Notes under the pieces: model-generated
The model's input: the letters and a program-made list of their open reading frames with translations, nothing else
What the model was told of the DNA's origin: nothing
The model's database searches: none
Part shown: one piece after another, positions 56,001 through 64,000 of the stretch
Layout of the letters: each line of letters starts with the position of its first letter
Numbering within the stretch: the stretch's first letter is position 1
Assembly (NCBI RefSeq): GCF_900566075.1
Contig: NZ_UPHU01000001.1
Location: 5,890,325 to 5,954,324 of the forward strand
Direction: 5' to 3'
From: Mycobacterium pseudokansasii
GTDB lineage: Bacteria; Actinomycetota; Actinomycetes; Mycobacteriales; Mycobacteriaceae
Length of the DNA: 64,000 nt
Translations under genes and position numbers: made by a program

Positions 56001-56465
56001 CTACAGCCGTTCTTTGACCGCCGCCGACAAGCGGGCCCCGTCGGCTTTGCCGTCGGCGATCTCGGTGGCGAACTTCATGACCAGGCCCATCTGCTTCATG
56101 GTGGGCCGATGCCCGAGATTTTCGGCCACCTGGGCGATGGCGGTGTCGGCGACATCGGCCAGTTCTGCCTCGGTGAGCGGCGTGGGCAGATACTCGTCGA
56201 TGATCCGGGCTTCCGCGTGCTCGTTGGCGGCCAGCTCACCACGCCCGTTCTGGGTGTAGATCTCGGCCGCCTCGCCACGTTTACGGGATTCTCTGGCCAG
56301 CACCTTGAGCACCTCGTCGTCGGAGAGCTCTTTGGCCTGCTTGCCCGATACCTCCTCGGTCTGGATTGCGGCCAGCACCATGCGTAGAGTCGCGGTTCGC
56401 AACTTGTCCTGCGTTTTCATCGCTTCGGTCAGGTCGGCCCGAAGCCGCGATTTGAGTTCCGCCAT
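56001..56465 (-). CDS. YqeY/GatB-domain protein (Rv3688c)
   Basis: 154 residues, the H37Rv length as I recall it. [35 protein letters not shown] opens it, and [16 protein letters not shown] and [14 protein letters not shown] are further family blocks. YqeY is related to the tRNA-binding tail of GatB; its function in mycobacteria is unknown. Start chosen at MAELKS (56463-56465). It begins the conserved right anchor. Confidence 0.93.
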   Translation of the reverse strand: MAELKSRLRADLTEAMKTQDKLRTATLRMVLAAIQTEEVSGKQAKELSDDEVLKVLARESRKRGEAAEIYTQNGRGELAANEHAEARIIDEYLPTPLTEAELADVADTAIAQVAENLGHRPTMKQMGLVMKFATEIADGKADGARLSAAVKERL

Positions 56466-56601
56466 TGCAGAGACGCTACGCGCATTCGGTTCGGAGGCTG
56501 CCGAACCCGACACCAAGACCGGAAGTCATCCCCGCATTGAGAAATGCGCCGACCGCCGACAGGATGGAGCCCATGATCAACGACGACAGCCGCCACATCC
56601 G

Positions 56602-57984
56602 GTGAGTACGCTGCCGCCGAGTTATCCGGTCGACCCGCCGGCCGAGACCCCGGGGTACATACCGGCCGGGTACCCACCGTTGGGGGCCGGCTATCCCCCG
56701 CCACCATCGCAGACGTCGGGCTACGGCGCCCCACCGCCCGGCTACGGTGTGCCACCCGGCTACGGTGCGCCACCTGGCTACGGCATGCCACCGGGGTACG
56801 GACCCCCGCCACCGGGCTACGGCGCTCCGCCACCGGGCTACGGCGCTCCGCCACCGGGCTACGGCGCTCCGCCACCGGGCTACGGCGCTCCGCCACCGGG
56901 CTACGGCGCTCCGCCACCGGGCTACGGCGCTCCGCCGCCGGGCTACGGCGCTCCGCCCGGATATGGTCCCCCGCCACCGGGTTATGGCCCGCCGTTGGTT
57001 CCCGGAGCGGTCAAACCCGGGATCATCCCGCTGCGGCCGTTGACCTTGAGCGACATCTACAACGGCGCGGTCGGCTACATCCGCACCAACCCGAAGGCGA
57101 CGCTGGGCCTGACAGCGATCGTCGTGGTGATCATGCAAGTCATCACGTTGATCGCCACGGTCGGACCGTTGACGGCCCTCAACCAACTGAAGTCTCAGCC
57201 GTCGACCGAGCTGAGTCTGGGCGTCCTCGGTGCCTGGATGGGTTCGGTGGCGGCCAGTGGTCTGGTTACCTGGCTGGGCGGCATGCTGCTGAGCGGAATC
57301 CTCACCGTCGTCGTCGGGCGCGCGGTATTCGGGTCTCCCATCACCATCGGCGAAGCGTGGGCCAGGGTCCGCGGGCGCGTGCCGGCACTGATCGGGCTGG
57401 CCTTGCTGGAAGCCGCCGGGATGGTGGCGCTCGCCGGGCTGGTGGTGGTCATCCTGGTCGGGGTCGCGGCCGCGGTCAACGGTGCTGCGGCGGTCCTGGT
57501 CGGCATCCCGCTGCTACTGCTGGTCGGGTTGCTGCTGGCCTACCTGTACACGATGTTGGTGTTCGCGCCGGTGCTGATCGTGTTGGAGCGACTGCCGCTG
57601 GTCGACGCGGTCACCAGATCGTTCCGGCTGGTTCGCGGCGGATTCTGGCGGGTCCTGGGTATCCGGTTGCTGACGGCCCTGGTGGTGGGACTGGTTGGCG
57701 GTGCGGTCGCGGCCCCCTTCAGCATCGCGAGCCAGATCTTGTTGGGCGTCACCGCGTCGGAAGGCTCCATCGGTATGCTGCTCGTCGGCACGACGCTGTC
57801 GGCCGTCGGCTCAGCGATCAGCCAGATCATCACCGCACCGTTCACCGCCGGAGTTGTCGTCCTGCTGTACACCGATCGCCGCATGCGCGCCGAAGCCTTC
57901 GATCTGGTCCTGCAGACCGGTGCCGCCGGTGGGCCCGCCGCGGTGGAGTCCACCGACAACCTGTGGCTCACGCGGCCTTACTGA
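56602..57984 (+). CDS. Rv3689-like membrane protein with GAPPPGY repeats
   Basis: 460 residues, GTG start. N-terminal 140 residues are proline-, glycine- and tyrosine-rich with tandem GYGAPPP units. From about 170 on come six hydrophobic helices with [26 protein letters not shown] and [34 protein letters not shown], a layout of YIP1/glycerophosphodiester-phosphodiesterase membrane domains. Unknown function. Upstream of the DUF4129-DUF4350-MoxR2-DUF58 run in both this genome and H37Rv. Confidence 0.88.
   Translation: MSTLPPSYPVDPPAETPGYIPAGYPPLGAGYPPPPSQTSGYGAPPPGYGVPPGYGAPPGYGMPPGYGPPPPGYGAPPPGYGAPPPGYGAPPPGYGAPPPGYGAPPPGYGAPPPGYGAPPGYGPPPPGYGPPLVPGAVKPGIIPLRPLTLSDIYNGAVGYIRTNPKATLGLTAIVVVIMQVITLIATVGPLTALNQLKSQPSTELSLGVLGAWMGSVAASGLVTWLGGMLLSGILTVVVGRAVFGSPITIGEAWARVRGRVPALIGLALLEAAGMVALAGLVVVILVGVAAAVNGAAAVLVGIPLLLLVGLLLAYLYTMLVFAPVLIVLERLPLVDAVTRSFRLVRGGFWRVLGIRLLTALVVGLVGGAVAAPFSIASQILLGVTASEGSIGMLLVGTTLSAVGSAISQIITAPFTAGVVVLLYTDRRMRAEAFDLVLQTGAAGGPAAVESTDNLWLTRPY
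56815..56955 (+). repeat. 21-bp minisatellite coding for GAPPPGY
   Basis: Six to seven head-to-tail copies of GGCTACGGCGCTCCGCCACCG inside Rv3689; five are identical and the last ends in CCGCCG. The units keep the frame, so repeat number changes only the length of the proline/tyrosine linker. Confidence 0.92.
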
Positions 57985-58018
57985 TCGACTGGTATCGACT
58001 GGTGAGGACTGACTGACG

Positions 58019-58669
58019 ATGCCTTCCATCGACATCGACCGCGATGCCGCCCACCAGGCAGCGCAGCATGAGCTTGACAAACCGATCTACCCCAAGCCAT
58101 CGCTGTCGACGGCTTTCAGCGACTGGCTCAACGAGCAGTTGTACCGGCTGCTGGAGAGGGGCGCTTCGGTATCCGGTGGCTGGTTCACCCTGACGGTGCT
58201 GTTCATCCTGGCGGTGATCGCTGTAATCGTCGCCGTCCACATCGCCCGACGCACCATGCGCACCAACCGCGGCGGTGACTACCAGCTGTTCGAAGCCGGC
58301 CAACTCACCGCCGCCCAGCATAGAGCCACGGCTGAAGCATTTGCGGCCCAAGGCAATTGGGCCGCCGCCATCCGGCACCGACTGCGCGCGGTCGCGCGCG
58401 AGCTGGAAGAGACCGGCGTGCTGAACCCGGCCCCCGGACGCACCGCCAACGAGCTGGCCACCGACGCGGGCGCGGCCCTGCCTCACCTGGCAGGCGAATT
58501 GGCCCGGGCCGCAACGGCCTTCAACGACGTCACCTACGGCGAGCGGCCCGGAACTCAAGATTCCTACCAGCTGATCGCCGACCTCGACGACCACCTGCGA
58601 TCACGTGCTCATGCCTCGTCGGCGGTGGAACGGCCCGCCGCAGCCGATTCCTGGGCGCAGGTCCGGTGA
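58019..58669 (+). CDS. DUF4129 membrane protein (Rv3690)
   Basis: 216 residues with one TM segment (FTLTVLFILAVIAVIVAVHIARRTM) near residue 60 and a helical domain with AFAAQGNWAAAIRHRLRAVARELEETGVL and PGRTANELATDAG, the DUF4129 C-terminal pattern. Part of the Rv3689-Rv3693 operon; its TGA overlaps the next ATG. Likely a membrane scaffold for the MoxR/DUF58 system. Confidence 0.9.
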   Translation: MPSIDIDRDAAHQAAQHELDKPIYPKPSLSTAFSDWLNEQLYRLLERGASVSGGWFTLTVLFILAVIAVIVAVHIARRTMRTNRGGDYQLFEAGQLTAAQHRATAEAFAAQGNWAAAIRHRLRAVARELEETGVLNPAPGRTANELATDAGAALPHLAGELARAATAFNDVTYGERPGTQDSYQLIADLDDHLRSRAHASSAVERPAAADSWAQVR

Positions 58670-59793
58670 TGCCGGCACCGGGTATCACCCGGCCGCGGCG
58701 TCCGTGGCGTGGCATGGTGCTCGCGCTGGCCGCAATCATCCTCGTCGCCGCAGTCGGCACCTACCTGACCGCGCCGCGGCCCGGCGGCATGATGGATCCC
58801 GCTGCCACCAACTCCTCCGGCGCCCATGCGCTGGTGACGTTGCTGCGCGAAGGCGGCGTCGAGGTCGTCGTCGCCAATACCGTCGCCGACGTCGAACGCT
58901 CGGCCCGCGCCGACTCCTTGCTGCTGGTGGCGCAGACTCAATACCTGACCGACAGCGCACTTCTGCAGCGGCTGACGCAAGCCCCCGGTGACCTGCTCTT
59001 GGTGGAGCCCACGGCGCGAGCCCGCAGAGCGCTCACCCCGAAGCTGCGCATCACCGCCGCCGAACAATTCGCATCCCAGCCGAAATGCCCACTGCGAGAA
59101 GCTAATCGGGCCGGAAAGGTGCATTTCGGGCCCAGCGATGCCTACCAGCCCAGGGACGACCTCGAGGTGATCAGCTGTTACGGCGGCGCGTTGGTCCGCT
59201 ATCGCGACGCCGGGCGAACCGTCACGGTGGTCGGCAGTAGCGACTTCATGACCAACGGCGGCCTGCTCGAAGAGGGCAATGCCGCGCTGGCGATGAACCT
59301 CGCGGGTGACCGGCCGCGGGTGGTCTGGTACGCGCCGCACCGCGTCGAGGGGCAAACGTCGGAGCCCGGTTCGCTTTCCGACCTGATCCCGGCAAACGTG
59401 ACGTGGATCGTCTGGCAGCTGTGGCTGGTGGTCCTCCTGGCGGCGCTCTGGAAGGGCCGCCGGCTGGGACCGCTGGTTGCCGAAGAGATGCCCGTGGTGG
59501 TCCGCGCATCGGAGACGGTCGAGGGCCGTGGCCGGCTGTACCGGTCCCGGCGGGCCCGCGATCGCGCCGCCGACGCGCTGCGCACCGCCACGCTGCAGCG
59601 GCTGCTGCCACGACTCGGTATCAGCCCGGGCACCGACCCGCCCGCGGTGGTGCTGACCGTGGCCCGGCGCAGCGGGGCCGACCCGGAGTTCGTTCGATAC
59701 CACCTCTACGGCCCGCCACCGGCCACCGACCAGGATCTACTACACCTCGCCCGCGCACTCGACGACATCGAAAGGCAGGTCACCCACTCGTGA
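58669..59793 (+). CDS. DUF4350-type membrane protein (Rv3691)
   Basis: 374 residues. N-terminal helix (RGMVLALAAIILVAAVGTYL), then the DUF4350 body (TNSSGAHALVTLLREGGVEVVVANTVADVERS, LLVAQTQYLTD), and a second helix (WIVWQLWLVVLLAALWKG). ATG 58669 overlaps the upstream TGA. It lies before moxR2 and should work with it, function unknown. Its TGA overlaps the moxR2 GTG. Confidence 0.9.
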   Translation: MPAPGITRPRRPWRGMVLALAAIILVAAVGTYLTAPRPGGMMDPAATNSSGAHALVTLLREGGVEVVVANTVADVERSARADSLLLVAQTQYLTDSALLQRLTQAPGDLLLVEPTARARRALTPKLRITAAEQFASQPKCPLREANRAGKVHFGPSDAYQPRDDLEVISCYGGALVRYRDAGRTVTVVGSSDFMTNGGLLEEGNAALAMNLAGDRPRVVWYAPHRVEGQTSEPGSLSDLIPANVTWIVWQLWLVVLLAALWKGRRLGPLVAEEMPVVVRASETVEGRGRLYRSRRARDRAADALRTATLQRLLPRLGISPGTDPPAVVLTVARRSGADPEFVRYHLYGPPPATDQDLLHLARALDDIERQVTHS

Positions 59794-60767
59794 CGCAACC
59801 CGCTCCCACCCAAACCGCGTCCGCGGACTCCGCACGCGAAGCATTGCTGGGGTTACGCGCCGAGATCGCCAAGGCCGTCGTCGGACAGGACGGCGTGATC
59901 AGCGGCCTGGTGATCGCGCTGTTGTGCCGCGGCCACGTGCTCTTGGAAGGCGTTCCGGGAGTGGCGAAGACGCTGATGGTCCGGGCCATGGCCGCCGCGT
60001 TGCAGCTGGAGTTCAAAAGGGTGCAGTTCACTCCCGACCTGATGCCCGGCGACGTCACCGGTTCGCTGGTCTACGACTCGCACACCGCCCAGTTCACCTT
60101 CCGGCCCGGCCCGGTGTTCACCAATCTGCTGCTTGCCGACGAGATCAACCGCACTCCGCCCAAGACTCAGGCCGCGCTGCTCGAGGCCATGGAGGAGCGC
60201 CAGGTCAGCGTGGAAGGCCAGGCGAAACTGCTGCCGGACCCGTTCATCGTGGCGGCCACGCAGAACCCGATCGAATACGAAGGCACCTATCAACTGCCCG
60301 AGGCCCAACTCGACCGTTTCCTGATGAAACTCAACGTCACGCTGCCGTCGCGCGACTCCGAGATCGCCATCCTGGGCCGGCACGCGCACGGCTTCGACCC
60401 GCGCGACCTCTCGGCGATCAAGCCGGTGGCCGGCTCTGCTGAGCTGGCCGCCGGGCGCGAAGCGGTGCGGCAGGTGCTGATCGCCGACGAGGTGCTCGGC
60501 TACATCGTCGACATCGTCGGCGCCACCCGGTCCTCCCCCGCGCTGCAGCTCGGCGTGTCGCCCCGCGGGGCTACGGCGCTGCTGGGCACCGCCCGGTCGT
60601 GGGCGTGGTTGTCCGGGCGCAACTACGTCACTCCCGACGACGTGAAGGCCATGGCGCGTCCCACGCTGCGGCACCGGATCATGTTGCGTCCGGAAGCCGA
60701 GCTCGAAGGGGCCACGCCCGACGGTGTGCTGGACGGAATACTGGCCTCGGTTCCGGTGCCCCGCTAG
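59790..60767 (+). CDS. moxR2: MoxR2 AAA+ ATPase
   Basis: 325 residues, GTG start. Walker A in EGVPGVAKTLM, Walker B LLADEINRTPPK, sensor 1 ATQNPIEYEGTYQLPEAQLDRF and sensor 2 GVSPRGATALL. MoxR proteins act as chaperones with VWA/DUF58 partners. In H37Rv the same gene is moxR2 (Rv3692). The end overlaps the next gene by one base. Confidence 0.96.
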   Translation: MTQPAPTQTASADSAREALLGLRAEIAKAVVGQDGVISGLVIALLCRGHVLLEGVPGVAKTLMVRAMAAALQLEFKRVQFTPDLMPGDVTGSLVYDSHTAQFTFRPGPVFTNLLLADEINRTPPKTQAALLEAMEERQVSVEGQAKLLPDPFIVAATQNPIEYEGTYQLPEAQLDRFLMKLNVTLPSRDSEIAILGRHAHGFDPRDLSAIKPVAGSAELAAGREAVRQVLIADEVLGYIVDIVGATRSSPALQLGVSPRGATALLGTARSWAWLSGRNYVTPDDVKAMARPTLRHRIMLRPEAELEGATPDGVLDGILASVPVPR

Positions 60768-62089
60768 TGATCCTGACCGGACGCACCGGACTGCTGGCGC
60801 TGATCTGCGTCCTGCCGATCGCGCTGGCCCCTTGGCCGGCAAGGGCTTTCGTGATCCTGCTGGCGGTGCTGGTTCTCGCTGTGGTGATCGACGTCGCGCT
60901 GGCGGCCAGCACCCGCAGGTTGCGCTTCACCCGCTCCCCGGACAGCTCGATCCGGCTCGGCCAGCCCGCGGACGCGGGCCTGTCCGTCCACAACGAGGGC
61001 CGCCGCCGGTTCCGCGGCCAGATCCGCGACGCCTGGCCGCCCAGCACCCGCGGCGAACCGCGCAGCCACAAGGTCAACATCGGCGGCGGTGAGCGCCAGC
61101 AACTGACGACCCGACTGCGGCCGGTTCGCCGCGGCGACCAGCGCGCGGCCGCTGTCACCGCCAGATCGCTCGGGCCGCTGGGCCTGGCGGGACGGCAGAG
61201 TTCGCAGCCGGTGGCCGGCAAGGTCCGGGTGCTGCCGCCGTTTCTGTCGCGCAAACACCTGCCGTCGCGGCTGGCCAAACTCCGCGAGATCGACGGGTTG
61301 TTGCCGACGCTGATCCGCGGGCAAGGCACCGAATTCGATTCGCTGCGCGAATATGTCGTCGGCGACGACGTCCGCTCGATCGACTGGCGCGCGACGGCCC
61401 GTCGCTCCGACGTGATGGTGCGCACCTGGCGGCCCGAGCGGGACCGGCGGGTGGTGCTGGTGCTCGACACCGGGCGGATGGCGGCGGGGCGCGTCGGTGT
61501 CGACCCAACGGCCGCCGATCCCGCCGGATGGCCCCGGCTGGACTGGTCGATGGATGCCGCGCTGCTTTTGGCTGCGCTGGCGTCGCGGGCCGGCGACCAC
61601 GTCGACTTCCTGGCCCATGACCGGGTGAGCCGGGCGGCCGTTTTCGGCGCGTCGCGCACCGAACTGCTGGCCCAATTGGTCGACGCGATGGCGCCGCTGC
61701 AACCGGCGCTCGTCGAATCGGATTGGCGGGCAATGATTTCCGCAATCCTGCTGCGGACCCGGCGCCGGTCGCTGGTGGTGCTGCTGACCGACCTCAACGC
61801 CACCGCCCTGGACGAGGGTCTGCTGCCGGTGCTGCCGCAGCTGTCGGCCAAACACCATGTGGTGGTGGCCGCCGTCGCCGACCCGCGCGTCGACGAACTG
61901 GCCATGGGGCGTTCTGATGCGGCGACGGTCTACGACGCGGCGGCTGCCGAACGCGCCCGCAACGACCGTCGGGCGATCGCGTCGCGACTGCGCCGCAGCG
62001 GCGTGGACGTCGTCGACGCGCCGCCCTCCGACATCGCGCCGGCGCTTGCGGATCGGTATCTGGCGATGAAGGCGACGGGCCGGCTGTAG
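60767..62089 (+). CDS. DUF58 protein (Rv3693)
   Basis: 440 residues, GTG start. Two N-terminal TM helices (LLALICVLPIALA, FVILLAVLVLAVVIDVALA) then a DUF58 region: GQGTEFDSLREYVVGDDVRSIDWRATARR (the family signature) and a VWA-like stretch VVLVLDTGRMAAG. Substrate or partner of MoxR2. It ends 15 bases from the convergent SpoIIM-family gene. Confidence 0.94.
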   Translation: MILTGRTGLLALICVLPIALAPWPARAFVILLAVLVLAVVIDVALAASTRRLRFTRSPDSSIRLGQPADAGLSVHNEGRRRFRGQIRDAWPPSTRGEPRSHKVNIGGGERQQLTTRLRPVRRGDQRAAAVTARSLGPLGLAGRQSSQPVAGKVRVLPPFLSRKHLPSRLAKLREIDGLLPTLIRGQGTEFDSLREYVVGDDVRSIDWRATARRSDVMVRTWRPERDRRVVLVLDTGRMAAGRVGVDPTAADPAGWPRLDWSMDAALLLAALASRAGDHVDFLAHDRVSRAAVFGASRTELLAQLVDAMAPLQPALVESDWRAMISAILLRTRRRSLVVLLTDLNATALDEGLLPVLPQLSAKHHVVVAAVADPRVDELAMGRSDAATVYDAAAAERARNDRRAIASRLRRSGVDVVDAPPSDIAPALADRYLAMKATGRL

Positions 62090-62104
62090 TTTTCGGCCCC
62101 GCGC

Positions 62105-63097
62105 TCAGCCGGTGGGCACCACGTCGGGAGCATCCTCGATGTCGCCGGTCTCCCCGGCCTTGGCGGCGCGACGGCCGAAGTACACGATGTAGGACACGAA
62201 CGCGGCCAAGGCAAGGAGGCCGATGGCGATCCGGACGGAGGTCGGCAACGGTGACGGGGTCACCATCGCTTCGATCAGCCCGGACACCAGCAAAACCCCC
62301 ACCAGGCCCACCGCCACCGACACCACGCCGCGGCCCTGTTCGGCCAGGACTTGTCCGCGCGGCCGGTCACCGGGGGCGATCACCGACCACCCCAGCCGCA
62401 TCCCGGTAGCGGCGGCCAGGAACACCGCCGTCAGCTCGAGCAGTCCGTGCGGAATCAGCAGTCCCAGCAGCAGGCCGCCCCTGCCCGCCTGGAACATCAA
62501 GCCGGCGATCACTCCGACGTTGGCCGCGTTCTGGAAGAGCACCAGCGGTATCGGCAGGCCCAGCACCACCGACATCGCGATGCACTTGGCGGCCACCCAG
62601 GAATTGTTCACCCAGACCTGCAGCGCGAACGACGTTGCCGGGTGCTCGCTGTAATACGACTCGACGTCGTGGTTGACCAATTCGTTGATCTCGGTGGGAG
62701 TTCCGATGACCGACTGCACCTCCGCACTGCCGGCCACCCAGAACGCGATGAGCACCACGACGGCGAAGAACGCCACCGCCGTCGCCGCCCACCAGCGCCA
62801 GGCCCGATAGGCGACCACCGGGAAGGACACCGTCCAGAACCGGACGAAGGTGCTGGTCAGCGGCGCGTGCGCACCGGTGACCGCGGCCCGCGCACGGGCG
62901 ACCAGGCTGGACAGCCGTCCGACCAGCAGCGAATCCGACGACACCGACCGCAGCATCGACAGGTGTGTGGACACGCGCTGGTACAGCTCGACGAGCTCGT
63001 CGATCTCGGCGCCGGTCAGCGAACGACGCTTTTTGACCAACTGGTCGAGGCGATCCCAGGTGCCGCGGTGGGTCAGCAAGAACGCGTCGACGTCCAC
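62105..63097 (-). CDS. Stage II sporulation protein M-family membrane protein (Rv3694c)
   Basis: 330 residues from GTG 63095-63097, matching my recollection of the H37Rv length. A soluble N-terminus (DAFLLTHRGTWDRLDQLVKKRR) precedes five to six hydrophobic segments with NHDVESYYSEHPATSFALQVWVNNSWVAAKC and GLLIPHGLLELTAVFLAAATGMRLGWSVIAPGDRPR, the SpoIIM signature. Mycobacteria do not sporulate; the role is unknown, probably linked to the MoxR/DUF58 system. Confidence 0.93.
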   Translation of the reverse strand: MDVDAFLLTHRGTWDRLDQLVKKRRSLTGAEIDELVELYQRVSTHLSMLRSVSSDSLLVGRLSSLVARARAAVTGAHAPLTSTFVRFWTVSFPVVAYRAWRWWAATAVAFFAVVVLIAFWVAGSAEVQSVIGTPTEINELVNHDVESYYSEHPATSFALQVWVNNSWVAAKCIAMSVVLGLPIPLVLFQNAANVGVIAGLMFQAGRGGLLLGLLIPHGLLELTAVFLAAATGMRLGWSVIAPGDRPRGQVLAEQGRGVVSVAVGLVGVLLVSGLIEAMVTPSPLPTSVRIAIGLLALAAFVSYIVYFGRRAAKAGETGDIEDAPDVVPTG

Positions 63098-63160
63098 CTG
63101 CGCAGCGTACCCAACCGAGGGCGGTAGGCAGCGGTCCGCAAACCTGTAGCGTTCCCAGGT

Positions 63161-64000
63161 ATGTCGGAGGTGGTGACCGGGGACGCCGTGGTGCTCGATG
63201 TGCAGATCGCCCAGCTGCCGGTGCGTGCGGTGAGCGCGATCATCGACATGACGGTGATGTTCATCGGCTACCTGCTCGGGCTGATGCTGTGGGCGGCCGC
63301 GTTGAGTCAGTTGGACGAGGCGTTGACCATCGCGTTCCTGATCATGTTCACGGTGTTGGCGTTCGTCGGCTATCCGGTGGCCATCGAGACCGCGACGCGG
63401 GGCCGGTCGGTGGGCAAGATCGTGATGGGCCTGCGGGTGGTATCCGACGACGGCGGCCCGGAACGCTTCCGTCAGGCGCTGTTTCGCGCGCTGGCGTCGG
63501 TGGTGGAGATCTGGATGCTGCTGGGCAGCCCGGCCGTGATCTGCAGCATGGTGTCGCCGAAGGGCAAGCGGGTGGGCGACATGTTCGCCGGCACCATCGT
63601 GGTCAGCGAGCGTGCTCCGCGGTTGGGGCCGCCGCCGGCGATGCCGCCGGCGCTGGCGTGGTGGGCGTCGTCGCTGCAGCTGTCCGGGCTCACCGCCGGA
63701 CAAGCCGAAGTTGCGCGCCAATTCCTTTCCCGTGCACCGCAATTGGATCCGCGGTTGCGTGAGCAGATGGCATATCGGATAGCCGGCGATGTGTTGTCCC
63801 GGATCGCGCCGCCGCCCCCGCCGGGCGTTCCGCCGCAGCTGGTGCTGGCCGCCGTACTTGCCGAACGGCACCGCCGCGAGCTCGCTCGGCTGCGTCCGAC
63901 TGCGGGTCCGGCCATGGCGCCGATGCCGCCGATGCCGCCGATGCCGCCGCAGGCGTGGCCGACGGCGCCGCCGGCCGCGGCGTCATGGCCGGCCCAGCCA
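63161..64000 (+). CDS. RDD-family membrane protein (Rv3695), cut by window end
   Basis: The open frame covers 280 codons and runs off the window. ATG 63161 follows TAGCGT by eight bases, so a leaderless start is possible. The RDD domain is present: LPVRAVSAIIDMTVMFIGYLLGL, GRSVGKIVMGLRVVSDDGGPERFRQALFRAL and KGKRVGDMFAGTIVV. The tail is proline/methionine-rich (PMPPMPPMPP). It diverges from the SpoIIM-family gene. Confidence 0.92.
   Translation, partial: MSEVVTGDAVVLDVQIAQLPVRAVSAIIDMTVMFIGYLLGLMLWAAALSQLDEALTIAFLIMFTVLAFVGYPVAIETATRGRSVGKIVMGLRVVSDDGGPERFRQALFRALASVVEIWMLLGSPAVICSMVSPKGKRVGDMFAGTIVVSERAPRLGPPPAMPPALAWWASSLQLSGLTAGQAEVARQFLSRAPQLDPRLREQMAYRIAGDVLSRIAPPPPPGVPPQLVLAAVLAERHRRELARLRPTAGPAMAPMPPMPPMPPQAWPTAPPAAASWPAQP

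Overview
This window is chromosomal DNA of a Mycobacterium outside the M. tuberculosis complex. The evidence is high GC, WhiB4, PonA2, an antigen-85-like esterase, a cutinase, CYP137, RsfB, an F420-dependent oxidoreductase and a 13E12-type HNH protein. Both ends follow the H37Rv order around Rv3680-Rv3695 (gene correspondences are from memory). The left anchor is Rv3680, whiB4, ponA2, Rv3683, Rv3684, tRNA-Pro, cyp137 and a DUF4193 gene in the Rv3686c position. The right anchor is Rv3688c (YqeY) to Rv3695. rsfB (Rv3687c) sits alone near 30.5 kb. Most of what separates these anchors is accessory DNA.

Layout. 0-6.6 kb: core cell-envelope and redox genes. 6.5-9.5 kb: a decayed islet in tRNA-Pro, bounded by a copy of the tRNA 3' half. 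It holds an integrase remnant without its tyrosine, a helicase remnant and a TIGR04255-type three-gene set. 9.5-21.8 kb: a frameshifted NmrA-like gene, cyp137, small regulators, assorted enzymes, a divergent Ag85-like/cutinase pair, and the wreck of a surface-polysaccharide locus (broken epimerase, glycosyltransferase and UDP-glucose dehydrogenase relics, one intact GT2). 21.8-25.5 kb: CheB-like, STAS-HATPase and CheR-PAS genes without a chemoreceptor. 25.7-30.1 kb: GT4 glycosyltransferase, AraC regulator, topoisomerase IB, membrane protein and hemophore-like protein.

30.4-35.5 kb: rsfB diverges from a complete stressosome-type operon: RsbR, RsbS, RsbT, RsbX and a 734-residue RsbU-like phosphatase with its own PAS, GAF and HATPase domains. 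These lie beside an anti-anti-sigma factor of the SigF network, so the block looks like a partner-switching hub for general stress. 35.5-46.3 kb: acyltransferase, heme-oxygenase-like enzyme, 13E12 HNH protein, a CDGSH/methyltransferase pair, an F420 oxidoreductase-SRPBCC-alcohol dehydrogenase-DJ-1 gene run, and AT-richer decaying DNA.

46.7-55.9 kb: a self-contained selenocysteine module. selD is divergent from a tRNA-Sec gene (anticodon TCA), followed on the + strand by selA, selB, a formate dehydrogenase with an in-frame TGA (Sec194) and a bacterial SECIS hairpin just downstream, an Fe-S subunit and an NrfD-type membrane subunit. The genes that make and insert selenocysteine are linked to a gene that needs it. 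56-64 kb: YqeY and the conserved MoxR2/DUF58 operon with its SpoIIM- and RDD-family neighbours; the last gene runs off the window.
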